Assembly (NCBI GenBank): GCA_947447465.1
Contig: CANFKE010000026.1
Coordinates: 1-59,228 of the forward strand
Origin: Chitinophagaceae bacterium
GTDB taxonomy: Bacteria > Bacteroidota > Bacteroidia > Chitinophagales > Chitinophagaceae
DNA: 59,228 nucleotides
Direction of reading: 5' to 3'
Shown: piece by piece, positions 34,678 to 44,749 of the stretch
How the letters are laid out: every line of letters starts with the position of its first letter
How positions within the stretch are numbered: the first letter of the stretch is position 1
The notes under the pieces: model-generated
The model's input: the letters and a program-made list of their open reading frames with translations, nothing else
Database searches by the model: none
What the model was told of the DNA's origin: nothing
Made by a program: the position numbers and the translations under genes

Positions 34678-36048
34678 CTAAAACAACATCTTATATACAT
34701 CCTCTACTTTGTTGACGGTCTTTATCTCTATCTTAAAACTCTTCAGGTCAAGCCCTTTCATATTGGCCTTAGGAATGAAGATCACGTCCATACCCAACTT
34801 GTCGGCCTCTGCTATGCGCTGGTCTATACGGTTGATAGCACGTATCTCTCCGCTCAATCCTATTTCGCCTACCAGACATATATTATTAGGCAGCGCTTTA
34901 TCCTCATAAGAAGATAATAACGCGCATACCAGTGCGAGCTCTATTGAAGGGTCTTCTATTTTGAGACCACCGGCAATATTTACAAACACATCTTTCTGAC
35001 CGAAGTGGAAACCACCACGCTTTTCGAGTACTGCCAATAATAGTTGCAACCTGCGCGGATCCAGTCCGCTTACTGTGCGCTGCGGATTACCATATACTGC
35101 CTGTGTCACCAATGCCTGCACCTCTATCATCATCGGGCGCAGGCCTTCCATTGTTGATGCTATGGCTATGCCACTGAGCGGCTCCTCGTGTTGTGACAAT
35201 AATATCTCAGAAGGATTGATGACCGGACGCATACCCTGCGCCACCATTTCATAGATACCCAATTCGGATGTTGGTCCGAAACGATTTTTGAGGGTACGCA
35301 GAATTCGGTAAGCATAATGCCTGTCGCCTTCGAACTGCAGCACCGTATCTACTATATGCTCCAATACTTTGGGGCCGGCTATGGAGCCTTCCTTAGTGAT
35401 ATGGCCAATGATGAAAACGGGTATGCCGCTTGTCTTTGCAAAACGTTGTAACTCAGCAGCACATTCACGCACCTGAGAAACGCTACCTGCAGCCGATTCT
35501 ACATAAGGTGACTCTAACGTTTGTATAGAGTCGATGATCAGCATATCAGGCTTTACCTTCTTTACCTCATTGAATATAGTAGCGGTATCGGTAGCCGTAA
35601 GTAAGAATAAATTATTGTTCTTAGCACCAATACGTTCCGCACGCAATTTTATCTGCTGCGCACTTTCTTCACCCGACACATATAATGTAGTGATGTTGTT
35701 CCAGAGAATACCTACCTGCAGGAATAGTGTTGACTTACCAATACCCGGTTCACCCGCTACCAGTGTTACCGACCCTGGTACAAGACCTCCGCCTAATACC
35801 CGATTCAATTCAGGGTCGGGCGCTATCATGCGTGGCACATTTATCTGTACAATATCATCGAGCCTATGCGCTTTATTGTTCTCTTTCTTCTCGTCGTCCC
35901 ACGGTGTTGCACTCTTGCCTTTATCTTCTCGTTGCACTACTTCTTCCACAAAAGAATTCCATGCGCTGCATGACGGGCACTTGCCTGTCCACTTCGGAGT
36001 TTCATATCCGCATTGCTGACAAAAGAAAGCTGTTTTGGTCTTGGCCAT
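34678..36048 (-). CDS. radA: DNA repair protein RadA
   Basis: A 456-residue RecA-like branch-migration helicase. Zinc finger CQQC...CPSC (Cys10, 13, 24, 27), Walker A GEPGIGKST (99-107), the RadA-specific KNRFG motif (LKNRFGPTSELG) and a C-terminal Lon-protease-like domain (NIAGGLKIEDPSIELAL, GEIGLSGEIR). Length and order are normal. Assists recombinational repair. Confidence 0.95.
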   Translation of the reverse strand: MAKTKTAFFCQQCGYETPKWTGKCPSCSAWNSFVEEVVQREDKGKSATPWDDEKKENNKAHRLDDIVQINVPRMIAPDPELNRVLGGGLVPGSVTLVAGEPGIGKSTLFLQVGILWNNITTLYVSGEESAQQIKLRAERIGAKNNNLFLLTATDTATIFNEVKKVKPDMLIIDSIQTLESPYVESAAGSVSQVRECAAELQRFAKTSGIPVFIIGHITKEGSIAGPKVLEHIVDTVLQFEGDRHYAYRILRTLKNRFGPTSELGIYEMVAQGMRPVINPSEILLSQHEEPLSGIAIASTMEGLRPMMIEVQALVTQAVYGNPQRTVSGLDPRRLQLLLAVLEKRGGFHFGQKDVFVNIAGGLKIEDPSIELALVCALLSSYEDKALPNNICLVGEIGLSGEIRAINRIDQRIAEADKLGMDVIFIPKANMKGLDLKSFKIEIKTVNKVEDVYKMLF

Positions 36049-36743
36049 AATTTGTGAAGGTAATAAGGAATGTGATGGAATGCGGCAATGTGGATAATGT
36101 GACTGAATGAAATTTCCTGCAAGAATGTGTAAAGAAATGTGTCAGAGTTAATGAGTGCCGTTGATAATCAACCTCAGAATGAATAGGTCTCGTTGATGTT
36201 GGTCAATGAAAGACAACTGTCGATCAGAAAATTATAGCGTTGAAGGACCTTCTTAAAAAAATGAGAGCCACCGGAGGAATCCAGCAGCTCTTACTTACTA
36301 ACCCATTAAATTCACAACTACTGCAAAAGTAATAATTGAAAGTGGACTAAAAAAATGGCTACGATGGTTTTAACTGTTAATTTTTACTATGTGTGTGATA
36401 ATTATTGCAATTATATTTACTAATTAGCTGTTTTTCAATAGTTTATGAAACGAATATGTAATTGTCGAATAATATTATTTTATCAATCAAATGAAAATAT
36501 TTCTATTTATATGCGTATAGATTAGTGAAGAACCGGTCAGGCAACTCATTTCAAATGCAATAAATTCATTACATATTCTCTATAATATTCGCAGCGACCA
36601 TTACTAACAGATGGCAAAAGGAGGAATATTTACTTGATCGATCAAGTAAAAAGCGTAAGCGCAACTATTATTTCATCTTAACTTTTTATGATCGCGTTTT
36701 TACTTGCAGCAATCGTAATTTGCATTCCAGTAAAAGAGAAAAT
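36049..36743. other. AT-rich intergenic region without genes
   Basis: Nearly 700 bp between the divergent radA and M3 peptidase genes with no supported reading frame. It holds a 22-bp palindrome (36629-36650, listed separately) and otherwise AT-rich sequence in which I see no further structure. Confidence 0.6.
36629..36650. promoter_or_regulatory. 22-bp perfect palindrome (operator candidate)
   Basis: TTTACTTGATC/GATCAAGTAAA, uninterrupted dyad, about 95 bp before the M3 peptidase start. The length and symmetry suit a dimeric repressor such as a TetR-type protein; no such regulator is encoded nearby. Confidence 0.5.
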
Positions 36744-38477
36744 ATGACCAAGCAATTCACACCGATAACAAAAACACCCAGAACATTTTTACCTGAAGAT
36801 TTCAAGGTCACTGACTGGGCCTCGCTGCAACCCTGGTTCGATCAGCTACTGGCAAGAGCACTACCAACAAAAGCAGATCTGGAACATTGGCTGCGCGACA
36901 TCAGCGAATTGGAAGCCGTGATCAGTGAAGATGCCTGCTGGAGGCAGATCAACATGACACTAGATACTACCAATAAGGCCTATGAAGAAGCATTCACTTT
37001 CTTCTGCATGGAGATAGAGCCCAAAATGAAGCCTTATGGTTTTGAGCTGAATAAGAAATTACTGGCCTGCCCTTTTGAAAAAGAGCTGGACCCGCAACAA
37101 TATTTTCCTTACCTGCGCAATGTAGATAATTCTATACAGCTGTACCGCGAAGCGAATGTGCAGTTGCAGGCAGATATGAGCATACAGGCGCAGCAGTTTG
37201 GCGTGATCTCGGGAGCCATGAGCATTGAAATGGATGGTAAAGAATATACCATGCAGCAAGCAGCCAAATTTTTGCAAAATCCCGACCGCAGCATACGTGA
37301 AGCCGCATTTACCAAAATGGCAGAACGCCGACTACAGGACAAGGACAAATTGAATGATCTGTTCAATACCTTGATAGGCCTTCGTCAGCAAATAGCTGTG
37401 AACGCGGGTTTTGACAATTACAGAGATTACAAATTCCGTGAACTGGGCAGATTCGACTATACGGTTGAGGATTGTTTTGCCTTTCATGCGGCAGTAAAGG
37501 AACACATCTTGCCCCTGCAGGCCATGCTCACTAATTTCCGTAAGAGCAGACTGGGACTGGATGTGATGAAACCGTGGGATGCTGATGCTGAGCCGGTGGG
37601 CACACAACCATTGCAACCATTTCATGGTGGTAAGGAATTGAGCGACAAAGCAGTAGAGGTATTTAACAAACTCCGTCCTTACTTCAGCGGATGCCTGCAG
37701 ACCATGCAGGAGATGAAACGCATGGACCTGGAGAGCCGTAAAGGAAAAGCACCGGGAGGATATAACTGTCCGCTGGCGGAAACAGGTGTACCATTTATCT
37801 TTATGAACGCCGCCGGAACCATGGGCGATGTGATCACCATGATGCACGAAGGCGGACATGCGGTACATTCATTCCTTTCTCATCATCAGCCACTGTCTGC
37901 ATTTAAGGAATATCCTATGGAGATAGCAGAACTGGCCAGCATGAGTATGGAACTGTTCACCATGGAGCATTGGGATATTTTCTTTGCCGACAGCAAAGAA
38001 CTGGACAGGGCACGACTGGAAGAAATGGAGCGTGTAATAAGCGTATTGCCATGGATAGCTACGATAGATAAATTCCAGCATTGGATATATACCCATGTAG
38101 GTCATACCAATGATGAGCGCAAAGCAGCATGGCTGGAAATACTCAATGAGTTCTCAACAGGCATTGTTGACTGGACGGGATTTGAAGATTACCGCGCACA
38201 TTCCTGGCAGAAACAATTGCACCTGTTTGAAGTGCCGTTCTATTATATAGAATATGGTATAGCACAGTTGGGTGCTATTGCTATGTGGCGCCAATACAGG
38301 CAGAATAAGGAGCAGGCTCTGGATAATTATATGGCTGCCCTTAGCCTTGGCTATACCAAGACACTAAAAGAACTCTATTCAACGGCGGGAATCAAATTCG
38401 ATCTGTCTCCTGCGTACGTAAAAGAGTTGGCTGATTTTGTAGTGCCGGTGTTGAATGACATGGGCGTTAAGAAGTAA
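36744..38477 (+). CDS. M3-family oligoendopeptidase (PepF-like)
   Basis: A 577-residue cytoplasmic zinc metallopeptidase. The zinc motif HEGGH lies at 368-372 (MMHEGGHAVHSF) with the third ligand probably Glu396 (EIAELASMSMEL). The N-terminal helical cap (FTPITKTPRTFLPEDF) is typical. It hydrolyses short oligopeptides. ATG 36744 is chosen over an upstream TTG at 36720. Followed by its own terminator. Confidence 0.92.
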   Translation: MTKQFTPITKTPRTFLPEDFKVTDWASLQPWFDQLLARALPTKADLEHWLRDISELEAVISEDACWRQINMTLDTTNKAYEEAFTFFCMEIEPKMKPYGFELNKKLLACPFEKELDPQQYFPYLRNVDNSIQLYREANVQLQADMSIQAQQFGVISGAMSIEMDGKEYTMQQAAKFLQNPDRSIREAAFTKMAERRLQDKDKLNDLFNTLIGLRQQIAVNAGFDNYRDYKFRELGRFDYTVEDCFAFHAAVKEHILPLQAMLTNFRKSRLGLDVMKPWDADAEPVGTQPLQPFHGGKELSDKAVEVFNKLRPYFSGCLQTMQEMKRMDLESRKGKAPGGYNCPLAETGVPFIFMNAAGTMGDVITMMHEGGHAVHSFLSHHQPLSAFKEYPMEIAELASMSMELFTMEHWDIFFADSKELDRARLEEMERVISVLPWIATIDKFQHWIYTHVGHTNDERKAAWLEILNEFSTGIVDWTGFEDYRAHSWQKQLHLFEVPFYYIEYGIAQLGAIAMWRQYRQNKEQALDNYMAALSLGYTKTLKELYSTAGIKFDLSPAYVKELADFVVPVLNDMGVKK

Positions 38478-38497
38478 GAAGGTAAAAGTGAAAAGTA

Positions 38498-38533
38498 AAC
38501 AGGCCATCGGGTAACTACCTGATGGCCTGTTTT
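38498..38533. terminator. Terminator of the M3 peptidase gene
   Basis: CAGGCCATC (38500-38508)/GATGGCCTG (38521-38529), extended inward by GGTA/TACC, then TTTTG. Confidence 0.8.
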
Positions 38534-38560
38534 GATACATGATATCTGATACTAAACAAG

Positions 38561-38592
38561 AAGAGGCGACCTATACAGGCCGCCTCTTTTAC
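38561..38592. terminator. Terminator of the yceI-like gene
   Basis: AAGAGGCG (38561-38568)/CGCCTCTT (38581-38588); a TTCTTGTTTAG run follows on the minus strand. Confidence 0.7.
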
Positions 38593-38626
38593 ACACTACT
38601 CACTATAAAACCACTCTTAAATAATA

Positions 38627-39280
38627 TTACTTAGCCTGAGCGAACTCAAGACGCAGGTTCATTGTTACTTCGTCACCTACAACTGCACCACCCGCTTCAG
38701 TCAATGCACTCCACTTCAAGCCATAAGCTTTGCGGCTCATTTTACCTGTAGCCTTGAAACCAGCCTTGATGTTACCATATGGATCCTTAACAGTACCGCC
38801 GTAAGTAACTACGAAAGATACTTTCTTAGTTACGTCGCGAACTGTAAGATTACCTTCAAGGATGTAGTTATTACCGCTTGTCTTCTTGAAAGAAGTACTT
38901 ACGAAACTCATTTTAGGGAACTTCTCAGCATTGAAGAAATCATCGCTCTTCAGGTGCTTGTCACGCATTTCGTTATCTGTATTGATGCTGTTCACATCTA
39001 CATCAAAAGAAACCTTAGCATTTACGAAATCAGCAGTAGGCGCTTCGATAGAACCGTTGAAAGCCTTGAAAGTACCTTCTACTTCAGATACCGCAAGGTG
39101 GCTAACAGCGAACTTTACTGTTGAGTGGCTGGCATCGATACCCCACTTAGTTGGCGCTGCTGCAGTTGCTGCTGCCTTAGGAGCCGGCTTAGTTGTAGCC
39201 TTAGTTGTTGTTGTTTTCGTCTGAGCGTTTGCCAGAAAAGATGCAGCTAATACTGCGATCAATAATGTACCTTTTTTCAT
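38627..39280 (-). CDS. YceI-family periplasmic lipid-binding protein
   Basis: From ATG 39280 the protein has 217 residues: signal peptide to FLANAQ, a Thr/Lys/Ala/Pro-rich linker (about 20-45), then the YceI lipocalin-like barrel (about 46-215). Marks are WGIDASHSTVKFAVSHL, GTFKAFNGSIEAP, MRDKHLKSDDFFNAEKFPKM and LTVRDVTKKVSF. YceI proteins bind polyisoprenoid or fatty amide lipids and are often stress-induced. A -7 element TACATTTG lies at 39301-39308. Confidence 0.92.
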   Translation of the reverse strand: MKKGTLLIAVLAASFLANAQTKTTTTKATTKPAPKAAATAAAPTKWGIDASHSTVKFAVSHLAVSEVEGTFKAFNGSIEAPTADFVNAKVSFDVDVNSINTDNEMRDKHLKSDDFFNAEKFPKMSFVSTSFKKTSGNNYILEGNLTVRDVTKKVSFVVTYGGTVKDPYGNIKAGFKATGKMSRKAYGLKWSALTEAGGAVVGDEVTMNLRLEFAQAK

Positions 39281-39300
39281 TTTTGTTTGTTTTGTTAGCA

Positions 39301-39308
39301 CAAATGTA
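39301..39308 (-). promoter_or_regulatory. Candidate -7 element of the yceI-like gene
   Basis: Minus-strand TACATTTG fits TAnnTTTG, about 20 bp before the ATG at 39280. Confidence 0.45.
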
Positions 39309-39478
39309 TGTACATACACGCAATTATTAGCATAGAATTTATAAATACATCTATAGCGAACCAAGCTGTTGGGTATGTGCAGTATATATAATAAGCAGAC
39401 CAACACCTATAATATTAGCAAAGTTTATTACTTTAGCGTCTGTATGGTGCCGCCCACAGCGGCAAAAATGCGTGAAGT

Positions 39479-41029
39479 ATGAAGAAAATTGTATTTGCAT
39501 TATCTCTGGCCTGCCTGTCGTCTTTGTCTTACGGACAAAGATATATGGGCATTGCTACTGGTAATTGGGGAGGAATGAGCAGTATTTACCTCAATCCGGC
39601 CAATATTGCCGACAACCGAGACAGATTGGTCATAGATCTGTTCGGTATCAATGCCGGTGTAGATAACAGCCTGGGTAAATTAAATACGGCCAGTGGTCTC
39701 AATCGTTTCATTAACGGTAGCAGCACCAATATCAATGATGTTTTTACCTACTCCAGCAAAAACAACTTCAGCCTTGTTGCGCCGTATGCCGAACTGCGTG
39801 GACCGGGATTCATGATGGCCATCAACCACAAACACAGTATAGGGTTCTCTACACGTGTGAGAGGTATGAATCAGTTCAACAACTTCAACCAATCGGTTTA
39901 CAGAACAATAACGGACACCAGCTATACTGCCAACGGCGTTAACCTGAACTCTCAGAATTTTAACTGGACAGGGCATGTGTGGGCCGAAGCTGCAGTGACC
40001 TATGGCATAGTATTACTGGAAAAAGGAAAACATGAACTAAAAGCCGGCGTTACCCTTCGCTATCTGAGTGGCATTGGCTATCTGGGATTAAAAGGCAATA
40101 ACCTGAACCTGCATTATTCCGGAGATACTATTTCGGCTACGAATACAGATATACAGTATTCCAGCAATCTGGTAGGTTCAAGCAGCTCATTGTCTAATGG
40201 TATAGGCTCTAACAGCATATTCGACAATCTGGTGAACAGCAAGACCGGAAGTGGTATAGGAGGCGATATAGGTGTGGTGTATGACTACATTGAAGATCCT
40301 GACGCTACCAGTTTTGAAATGGATGGCAAAAAGCATGTAGGTGACCAGACGGTGAACCGCTATAAACTACGTGTAGCGGCTTCGGTAACAGATCTGGGAT
40401 CTATATTCTACAACACTAATGGCAATTTTTCTGTTAATGTAAAGGGCAATGGCATCATTACAGGCCAGGGACTTATAGATAATGTGAAGAATTATGACGA
40501 CTTCAGAGCATATGCCAAGAAGCAAGGCTTTTCTGTAGATACCGGCAGGGCATCAAACAGATTATATATGCCAACTACCATTATACTGAGTGCCGACTAC
40601 CATGCATGGAAGAACCTATATGTAAGTGCTACCTACTTTAATAATGTAGTGAACAGACAAAACTACGGCAACTCCTACTATAATCAGTTAACAGTTACAC
40701 CACGATATGATACCCGCAGATATAGTGTAGCAGTACCTATCACCTACAGTGCATTATCGCAGAGTATGAAAATGGGTATTGGTGTACGAGTGCATGGCTT
40801 CTTCATTGGTAGTGATGACATGCTCACGGTCGTATCGCGTCAATATGGGATGAACTTTTATGTAGGCGGATTTGTTCCATTCCTGAAAAAGAAGATAAAG
40901 GACAGAGACGGAGACCACGTATCAGACAAAAAAGATAAATGTCCTGATGATATGGGTACCTGGAAGAACCACGGCTGCCCTGACGGGGATGATGACAAGA
41001 AAGAAGATACAACTGAAAGAGAGAATTAA
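39479..41029 (+). CDS. DUF5723-like outer membrane protein with thrombospondin type-3 tail
   Basis: A 516-residue exported protein. Signal peptide to SLSYGQ, then the opening seen in DUF5723-type proteins (GIATGNWGGMSSIYLNPANIAD) and a long beta-barrel-like region. After a last strand (MNFYVGGFVPFLKK) the chain ends with one calcium-binding TSP3-like repeat, DRDGDHVSDKKDKCPDD, GCPDGDDD and a charged tail. Such a repeat usually leads into an OmpA peptidoglycan-binding domain, which is absent here. Followed by a small Ala-rich lipoprotein gene with its own -7 element. Confidence 0.75.
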   Translation: MKKIVFALSLACLSSLSYGQRYMGIATGNWGGMSSIYLNPANIADNRDRLVIDLFGINAGVDNSLGKLNTASGLNRFINGSSTNINDVFTYSSKNNFSLVAPYAELRGPGFMMAINHKHSIGFSTRVRGMNQFNNFNQSVYRTITDTSYTANGVNLNSQNFNWTGHVWAEAAVTYGIVLLEKGKHELKAGVTLRYLSGIGYLGLKGNNLNLHYSGDTISATNTDIQYSSNLVGSSSSLSNGIGSNSIFDNLVNSKTGSGIGGDIGVVYDYIEDPDATSFEMDGKKHVGDQTVNRYKLRVAASVTDLGSIFYNTNGNFSVNVKGNGIITGQGLIDNVKNYDDFRAYAKKQGFSVDTGRASNRLYMPTTIILSADYHAWKNLYVSATYFNNVVNRQNYGNSYYNQLTVTPRYDTRRYSVAVPITYSALSQSMKMGIGVRVHGFFIGSDDMLTVVSRQYGMNFYVGGFVPFLKKKIKDRDGDHVSDKKDKCPDDMGTWKNHGCPDGDDDKKEDTTEREN

Positions 41030-41079
41030 GATCATCAAACTTTAGGGTATAATTATCATAAGGAATGAATTAATAACTA

Positions 41080-41087
41080 TAATTTTG
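41080..41087 (+). promoter_or_regulatory. Candidate -7 element
   Basis: TAATTTTG fits TAnnTTTG, 21 bp before the start of the Ala-rich lipoprotein gene. Confidence 0.45.
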
Positions 41088-41108
41088 CACCAATAAAAAA
41101 CCATACAA

Positions 41109-41465
41109 ATGAAGAAAACATTTCTATTTTTAGCAGGTAGCGCGATCATGTTCGCATCTTGCGGCGAGAAGAAAGCAGAAGAAAAAGCAGGTCAGTCACA
41201 AGCGCAGATCGATTCTACAGTAAATGCACAGGTTGCTGAGAAAGAAGCTGCTATGAAGGCTGAAAACGATGCTAAGATAGCTGCTGCTGCTAAGGCACAG
41301 GCTGATTCAATGGAAGCTGCTAAGGCTGCTGCTGAGAAAGCTGCACCTGCAAAGGGTGGTTCTACAAAGCCACACAGCACTACTAAGCCAGCAACTCCGG
41401 CACCACCGCCACCGCCGCCGGCACCAACAACTCCAAAGCCAAACCCACGTCCGGGTGCTCATTAA
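41109..41465 (+). CDS. Small Ala/Lys-rich lipoprotein with Pro-rich tail
   Basis: A 118-residue protein. Lipobox MFASC (Cys18), then a highly charged Ala/Lys/Glu coiled-coil segment (about 20-80) and a Pro/Thr-rich end with six consecutive prolines near residue 100 and PRPGAH. Composition recalls envelope-spanning Lpp-like or tether lipoproteins, though no family was recognised. Expression is probably high, judging from its own promoter element and very strong terminator. Confidence 0.65.
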   Translation: MKKTFLFLAGSAIMFASCGEKKAEEKAGQSQAQIDSTVNAQVAEKEAAMKAENDAKIAAAAKAQADSMEAAKAAAEKAAPAKGGSTKPHSTTKPATPAPPPPPPAPTTPKPNPRPGAH

Positions 41466-41485
41466 TATTTGTTGAGTCATTCAAT

Positions 41486-41517
41486 AAAAAAGCCCTTGCG
41501 AAAGCAAGGGCTTTTTT
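41486..41517. terminator. Strong bidirectional terminator
   Basis: AAAAAAGCCCTTGC (41486-41499)/GCAAGGGCTTTTTT (41504-41517) with a GAAA tetraloop. Confidence 0.9.
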
Positions 41518-41578
41518 ATTGTCGGCCATCTCATGGTCAATTACATATATGCCTATCGTACGAACAGAGACAATGCCA

Positions 41579-44500
41579 TTACTTTTTAGCACCGGTCTGT
41601 GTTTTATATAATTGTTCGCGGGTATGGTTAACAGGGATACCCAATGCTTCATAGATATAGTCCTGAGCCAGTGTGCGAATGTTCATCTTATTGATCTTGG
41701 TATTATCAGCGGTTGGATAAACACGATTGCTCAGGAATATGAAGACAATACCGGTGGCAGGATCGGCCCAGATACATGTGCCGGTGAACCCCTGATGCCC
41801 GAAAGCCTGCGCACTTACCCTGTTACCTGCAGGACCGCCATCATCCGGGTCTGTAGCCGGCTTATCGAAACCTAGTCCGCGATGGTTGAGCGAGCTATTA
41901 TAGGCAGTAAATAATGCTACGGTCTCCGGCTTGAAATAACGCTTACCGCCATAACTACCTTTGTTGAGCAGCATCTGGAAGATGACCGCCGCATCATGAG
42001 CCGTTGAGAACAGACCTGCATGACCCGCAACACCGCCCAACATAGCAGCACAAGGATCATGTACATAGCCATGAACCAACTCCTGACGGAAATTAAAATC
42101 CATCTCTGTCGGTGCTATCTTTGTAAGATCGAATTTAGACAATGGGTTATACAAAGTATGTGTGAGCCCTAATGGTCTGTAGAATTGCTCGTCAGCGTAT
42201 TTGTCTATGGTCTTTCCGGATATCTGCTCTACCACCTTTGCCAGGAAGAGGAAATCAAGATCGCTATATACACTCTTTCCTTTATTATCGAGGCTACTGC
42301 GCAATATTTTACTCCAAATGCTGTCTTTATAATCGCTGCTCAACCATAGGTTCTCTGCAACAGGTATATTGTAGTCCGCAGACATTTTCTTGCGGTATAA
42401 AGCCTTTTTAGGTTTGCCCTTATCATTCAATGTTTCTTTATAGAATGGTATCCAGCTTTTCAGACCTGCCTGGTGCAACAAAACGTCGCGGATCTTTAAT
42501 GCCGCTTTATCTGTGCCATGTGTCATTGGCAGATAGTCGCCCAAAGTTTTATCCAGATCCAACTTGCCCTCTTCATACAACTTCATTACAGCTATGTTGG
42601 TAGCCAGCATTTTAGTGCAGGAAGCCATGTCGTACAATGTGTTCGTATCTACCTTCTGAGGATTATCATACATGAGGTGTCCGAATGCTTTGTCGAAAAA
42701 CACCTTACCATCTCGTGCCGCCAACAACCTGCAACCCGGGAATGCACCATCTACAATACTTCTTTGCAAGAACAGGTCCAGCTTATCGAGGACAGTAGGA
42801 TCTACAACCCCTGCATCTACCGGATACAATGTCTTTACCAGATCCTTCGGCACTTCCTTTACCGGCTCTGCCTTTTTAACTACCGGAGCAGGGCAAACAC
42901 TTTTGCCATCCACACAGGCCGTTACCGGCAGATGTCCATGTGCTTTCAACTTTTTGGTCAATACTTCGGCCATTACCAATTCGGTAAGACTGTCATCTTC
43001 ATAGGTGACCATTACAGACGGCGCACCGCAGAAATACTGCATGGCATAGGCATTACCCATCAATACCACCATTACATTACCTCTGCAACCTGCCTGTTGA
43101 ATAAAACCCAATGCTTCATCACTAAGGCCATAATTACCACCCGGTGTAAAATTGAGATTGTGAATGGTGAGGATAGTAGCGTCATACTGACTGATGCCAT
43201 TAAGTGCTTTCTGATAATCTGCCGCAGCAGCACCCTTTGGCAACCAAATGGCCTTTGCACCTGTATATTTATCCTTGATGCCCTCGTACAAAGGAGTAGT
43301 ATTGCCGGCATTGATGCCTATGTAACCAACGCTCATATTATCATTGAGCTTGTTCATGATCTGATTGTCATCTTTTACCAATGTTATCGCCTCGCGTGCG
43401 GTCTGTGTCCTCACCTCATCTAAAGCGGCATTAAGGTCGTTCGTAATATTGGTGGTATCGATGTCTTTAAAGGAGTTAAGACCTGCATCGAATTTAGCTG
43501 CAAGGATCTTCTTCACACTTGCTTCCAGTTGAGCCATTGGTATAGCTCCGGTATCGAGCGCCTGCTTTATGCGGGCTATACCTGCCGGCGCATCTCCTGA
43601 GAATAGCAGTATATCATTACCTGCTGCAAATGCACGCATGTCCGCCTCTCCTGAAGGGAAGTATTTGACAACAGCATCCATTCTCAACGCATCTGTAAAT
43701 ACCAACCCATTAAAGCCCATCTTGTCTTTAAGCAGGCCGGTGACCGCATTTTTGGACAATGATGTAGGCACGTGTGTTGCCGTATCTAAAGAAGGCACTT
43801 CGAGGTGGCCTACCATAACGCTTTTCACGCCTGCCGCTATCAACTGACGGAAAGGATATAGTTCTAGGGTATCGAGCTGAGCGAGCGACTTAGGGATGAG
43901 CGGCAGATCCTTGTGTGAATCGATATTGGTATCTCCGTGCCCCGGAAAATGCTTGGCACAAGCTATGATGCCACTCTTCTGCAAACCACGCATAAACGCT
44001 TTGGCCAACAAAGACACCCAGTTCTTATTCTCACCGAATGAACGGGAGTTAATGACAGGATTGGCTGCATTATTATTGACATCCACGTCAGGTGCAAAAT
44101 CTATATGTACACCTATTCGTCTGCATTGGGCAGCTATTGCCGCACCCATTTTATAAACAAGGGCAGTATCTCTGGTAGCACCCAGCATCATCTGGCGCGG
44201 AAAGTTGCGCACACTGTCCAACCTCATACCCAGTCCCCATTCCGCATCCATTGATAGCAACAAAGGCACTTGTGCCATATGCTGGTAACGATTGGTCATC
44301 ATAGCTTGCCTTATAGGGCCGCCCTGCATGAATATCAGTCCGCCTATCTGATGGTTCTTTATCAGTTTGGTTATCGCTTCCTCATTCAGGTTCTTACCCC
44401 CCGAATAGGCCGCCACCATGAACAACTGTCCTATACGCTCTTCCTCATTCAACGCATTATACACACTATCTACCCAGTGATTTTTAGCTTTTGTATAGTT

Positions 44501-44584
44501 GTCTTTGTCCTTTTTCGGATCTGCTGCAGCAACAGCACTTACCAGTAGCAGGCAATATATTATAGCGAGACTCAACCTATTCAT
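41579..44584 (-). CDS. Glycoside hydrolase family 3 / beta-lactamase-type serine hydrolase fusion
   Basis: From ATG 44584 the protein has 1001 residues. Signal peptide to about 21; GH3 domain (about 30-560) with the NagZ-type motif KHFPGHGDTNIDSH (211-224) and the nucleophile Asp298 in VFTDALRMD; then a class C beta-lactamase/DD-peptidase-like domain (about 605-990) with the S-x-x-K motif SCTK (655-658), YSDLDF and HQGFTGT. The set points to cell-wall recycling: N-acetylglucosaminidase plus a peptidase- or esterase-type serine hydrolase in one exported chain. This fusion is known in Bacteroidota. Confidence 0.9.
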   Translation of the reverse strand: MNRLSLAIIYCLLLVSAVAAADPKKDKDNYTKAKNHWVDSVYNALNEEERIGQLFMVAAYSGGKNLNEEAITKLIKNHQIGGLIFMQGGPIRQAMMTNRYQHMAQVPLLLSMDAEWGLGMRLDSVRNFPRQMMLGATRDTALVYKMGAAIAAQCRRIGVHIDFAPDVDVNNNAANPVINSRSFGENKNWVSLLAKAFMRGLQKSGIIACAKHFPGHGDTNIDSHKDLPLIPKSLAQLDTLELYPFRQLIAAGVKSVMVGHLEVPSLDTATHVPTSLSKNAVTGLLKDKMGFNGLVFTDALRMDAVVKYFPSGEADMRAFAAGNDILLFSGDAPAGIARIKQALDTGAIPMAQLEASVKKILAAKFDAGLNSFKDIDTTNITNDLNAALDEVRTQTAREAITLVKDDNQIMNKLNDNMSVGYIGINAGNTTPLYEGIKDKYTGAKAIWLPKGAAAADYQKALNGISQYDATILTIHNLNFTPGGNYGLSDEALGFIQQAGCRGNVMVVLMGNAYAMQYFCGAPSVMVTYEDDSLTELVMAEVLTKKLKAHGHLPVTACVDGKSVCPAPVVKKAEPVKEVPKDLVKTLYPVDAGVVDPTVLDKLDLFLQRSIVDGAFPGCRLLAARDGKVFFDKAFGHLMYDNPQKVDTNTLYDMASCTKMLATNIAVMKLYEEGKLDLDKTLGDYLPMTHGTDKAALKIRDVLLHQAGLKSWIPFYKETLNDKGKPKKALYRKKMSADYNIPVAENLWLSSDYKDSIWSKILRSSLDNKGKSVYSDLDFLFLAKVVEQISGKTIDKYADEQFYRPLGLTHTLYNPLSKFDLTKIAPTEMDFNFRQELVHGYVHDPCAAMLGGVAGHAGLFSTAHDAAVIFQMLLNKGSYGGKRYFKPETVALFTAYNSSLNHRGLGFDKPATDPDDGGPAGNRVSAQAFGHQGFTGTCIWADPATGIVFIFLSNRVYPTADNTKINKMNIRTLAQDYIYEALGIPVNHTREQLYKTQTGAKK

Positions 44585-44749
44585 AGAAACAAAAATAAAT
44601 CTATTCGGATGAAAATGAAGGGATTTCTTGAGTAGCACAGATACCGGCCACAAACCTGTTATGAACAGATATCATTATCAGTGAAAGGGCGCGGATAAAA
44701 TGGTGCGCAGTTCTTCCTACCTTCATAGCGCAGAATAATAAGCATAGTA

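Noticed and set aside
44590..44597. Minus-strand TATTTTTG as promoter of the GH3 fusion gene
   Set aside because: It would start transcription at the ATG itself and has no -33 partner; too weak to list.
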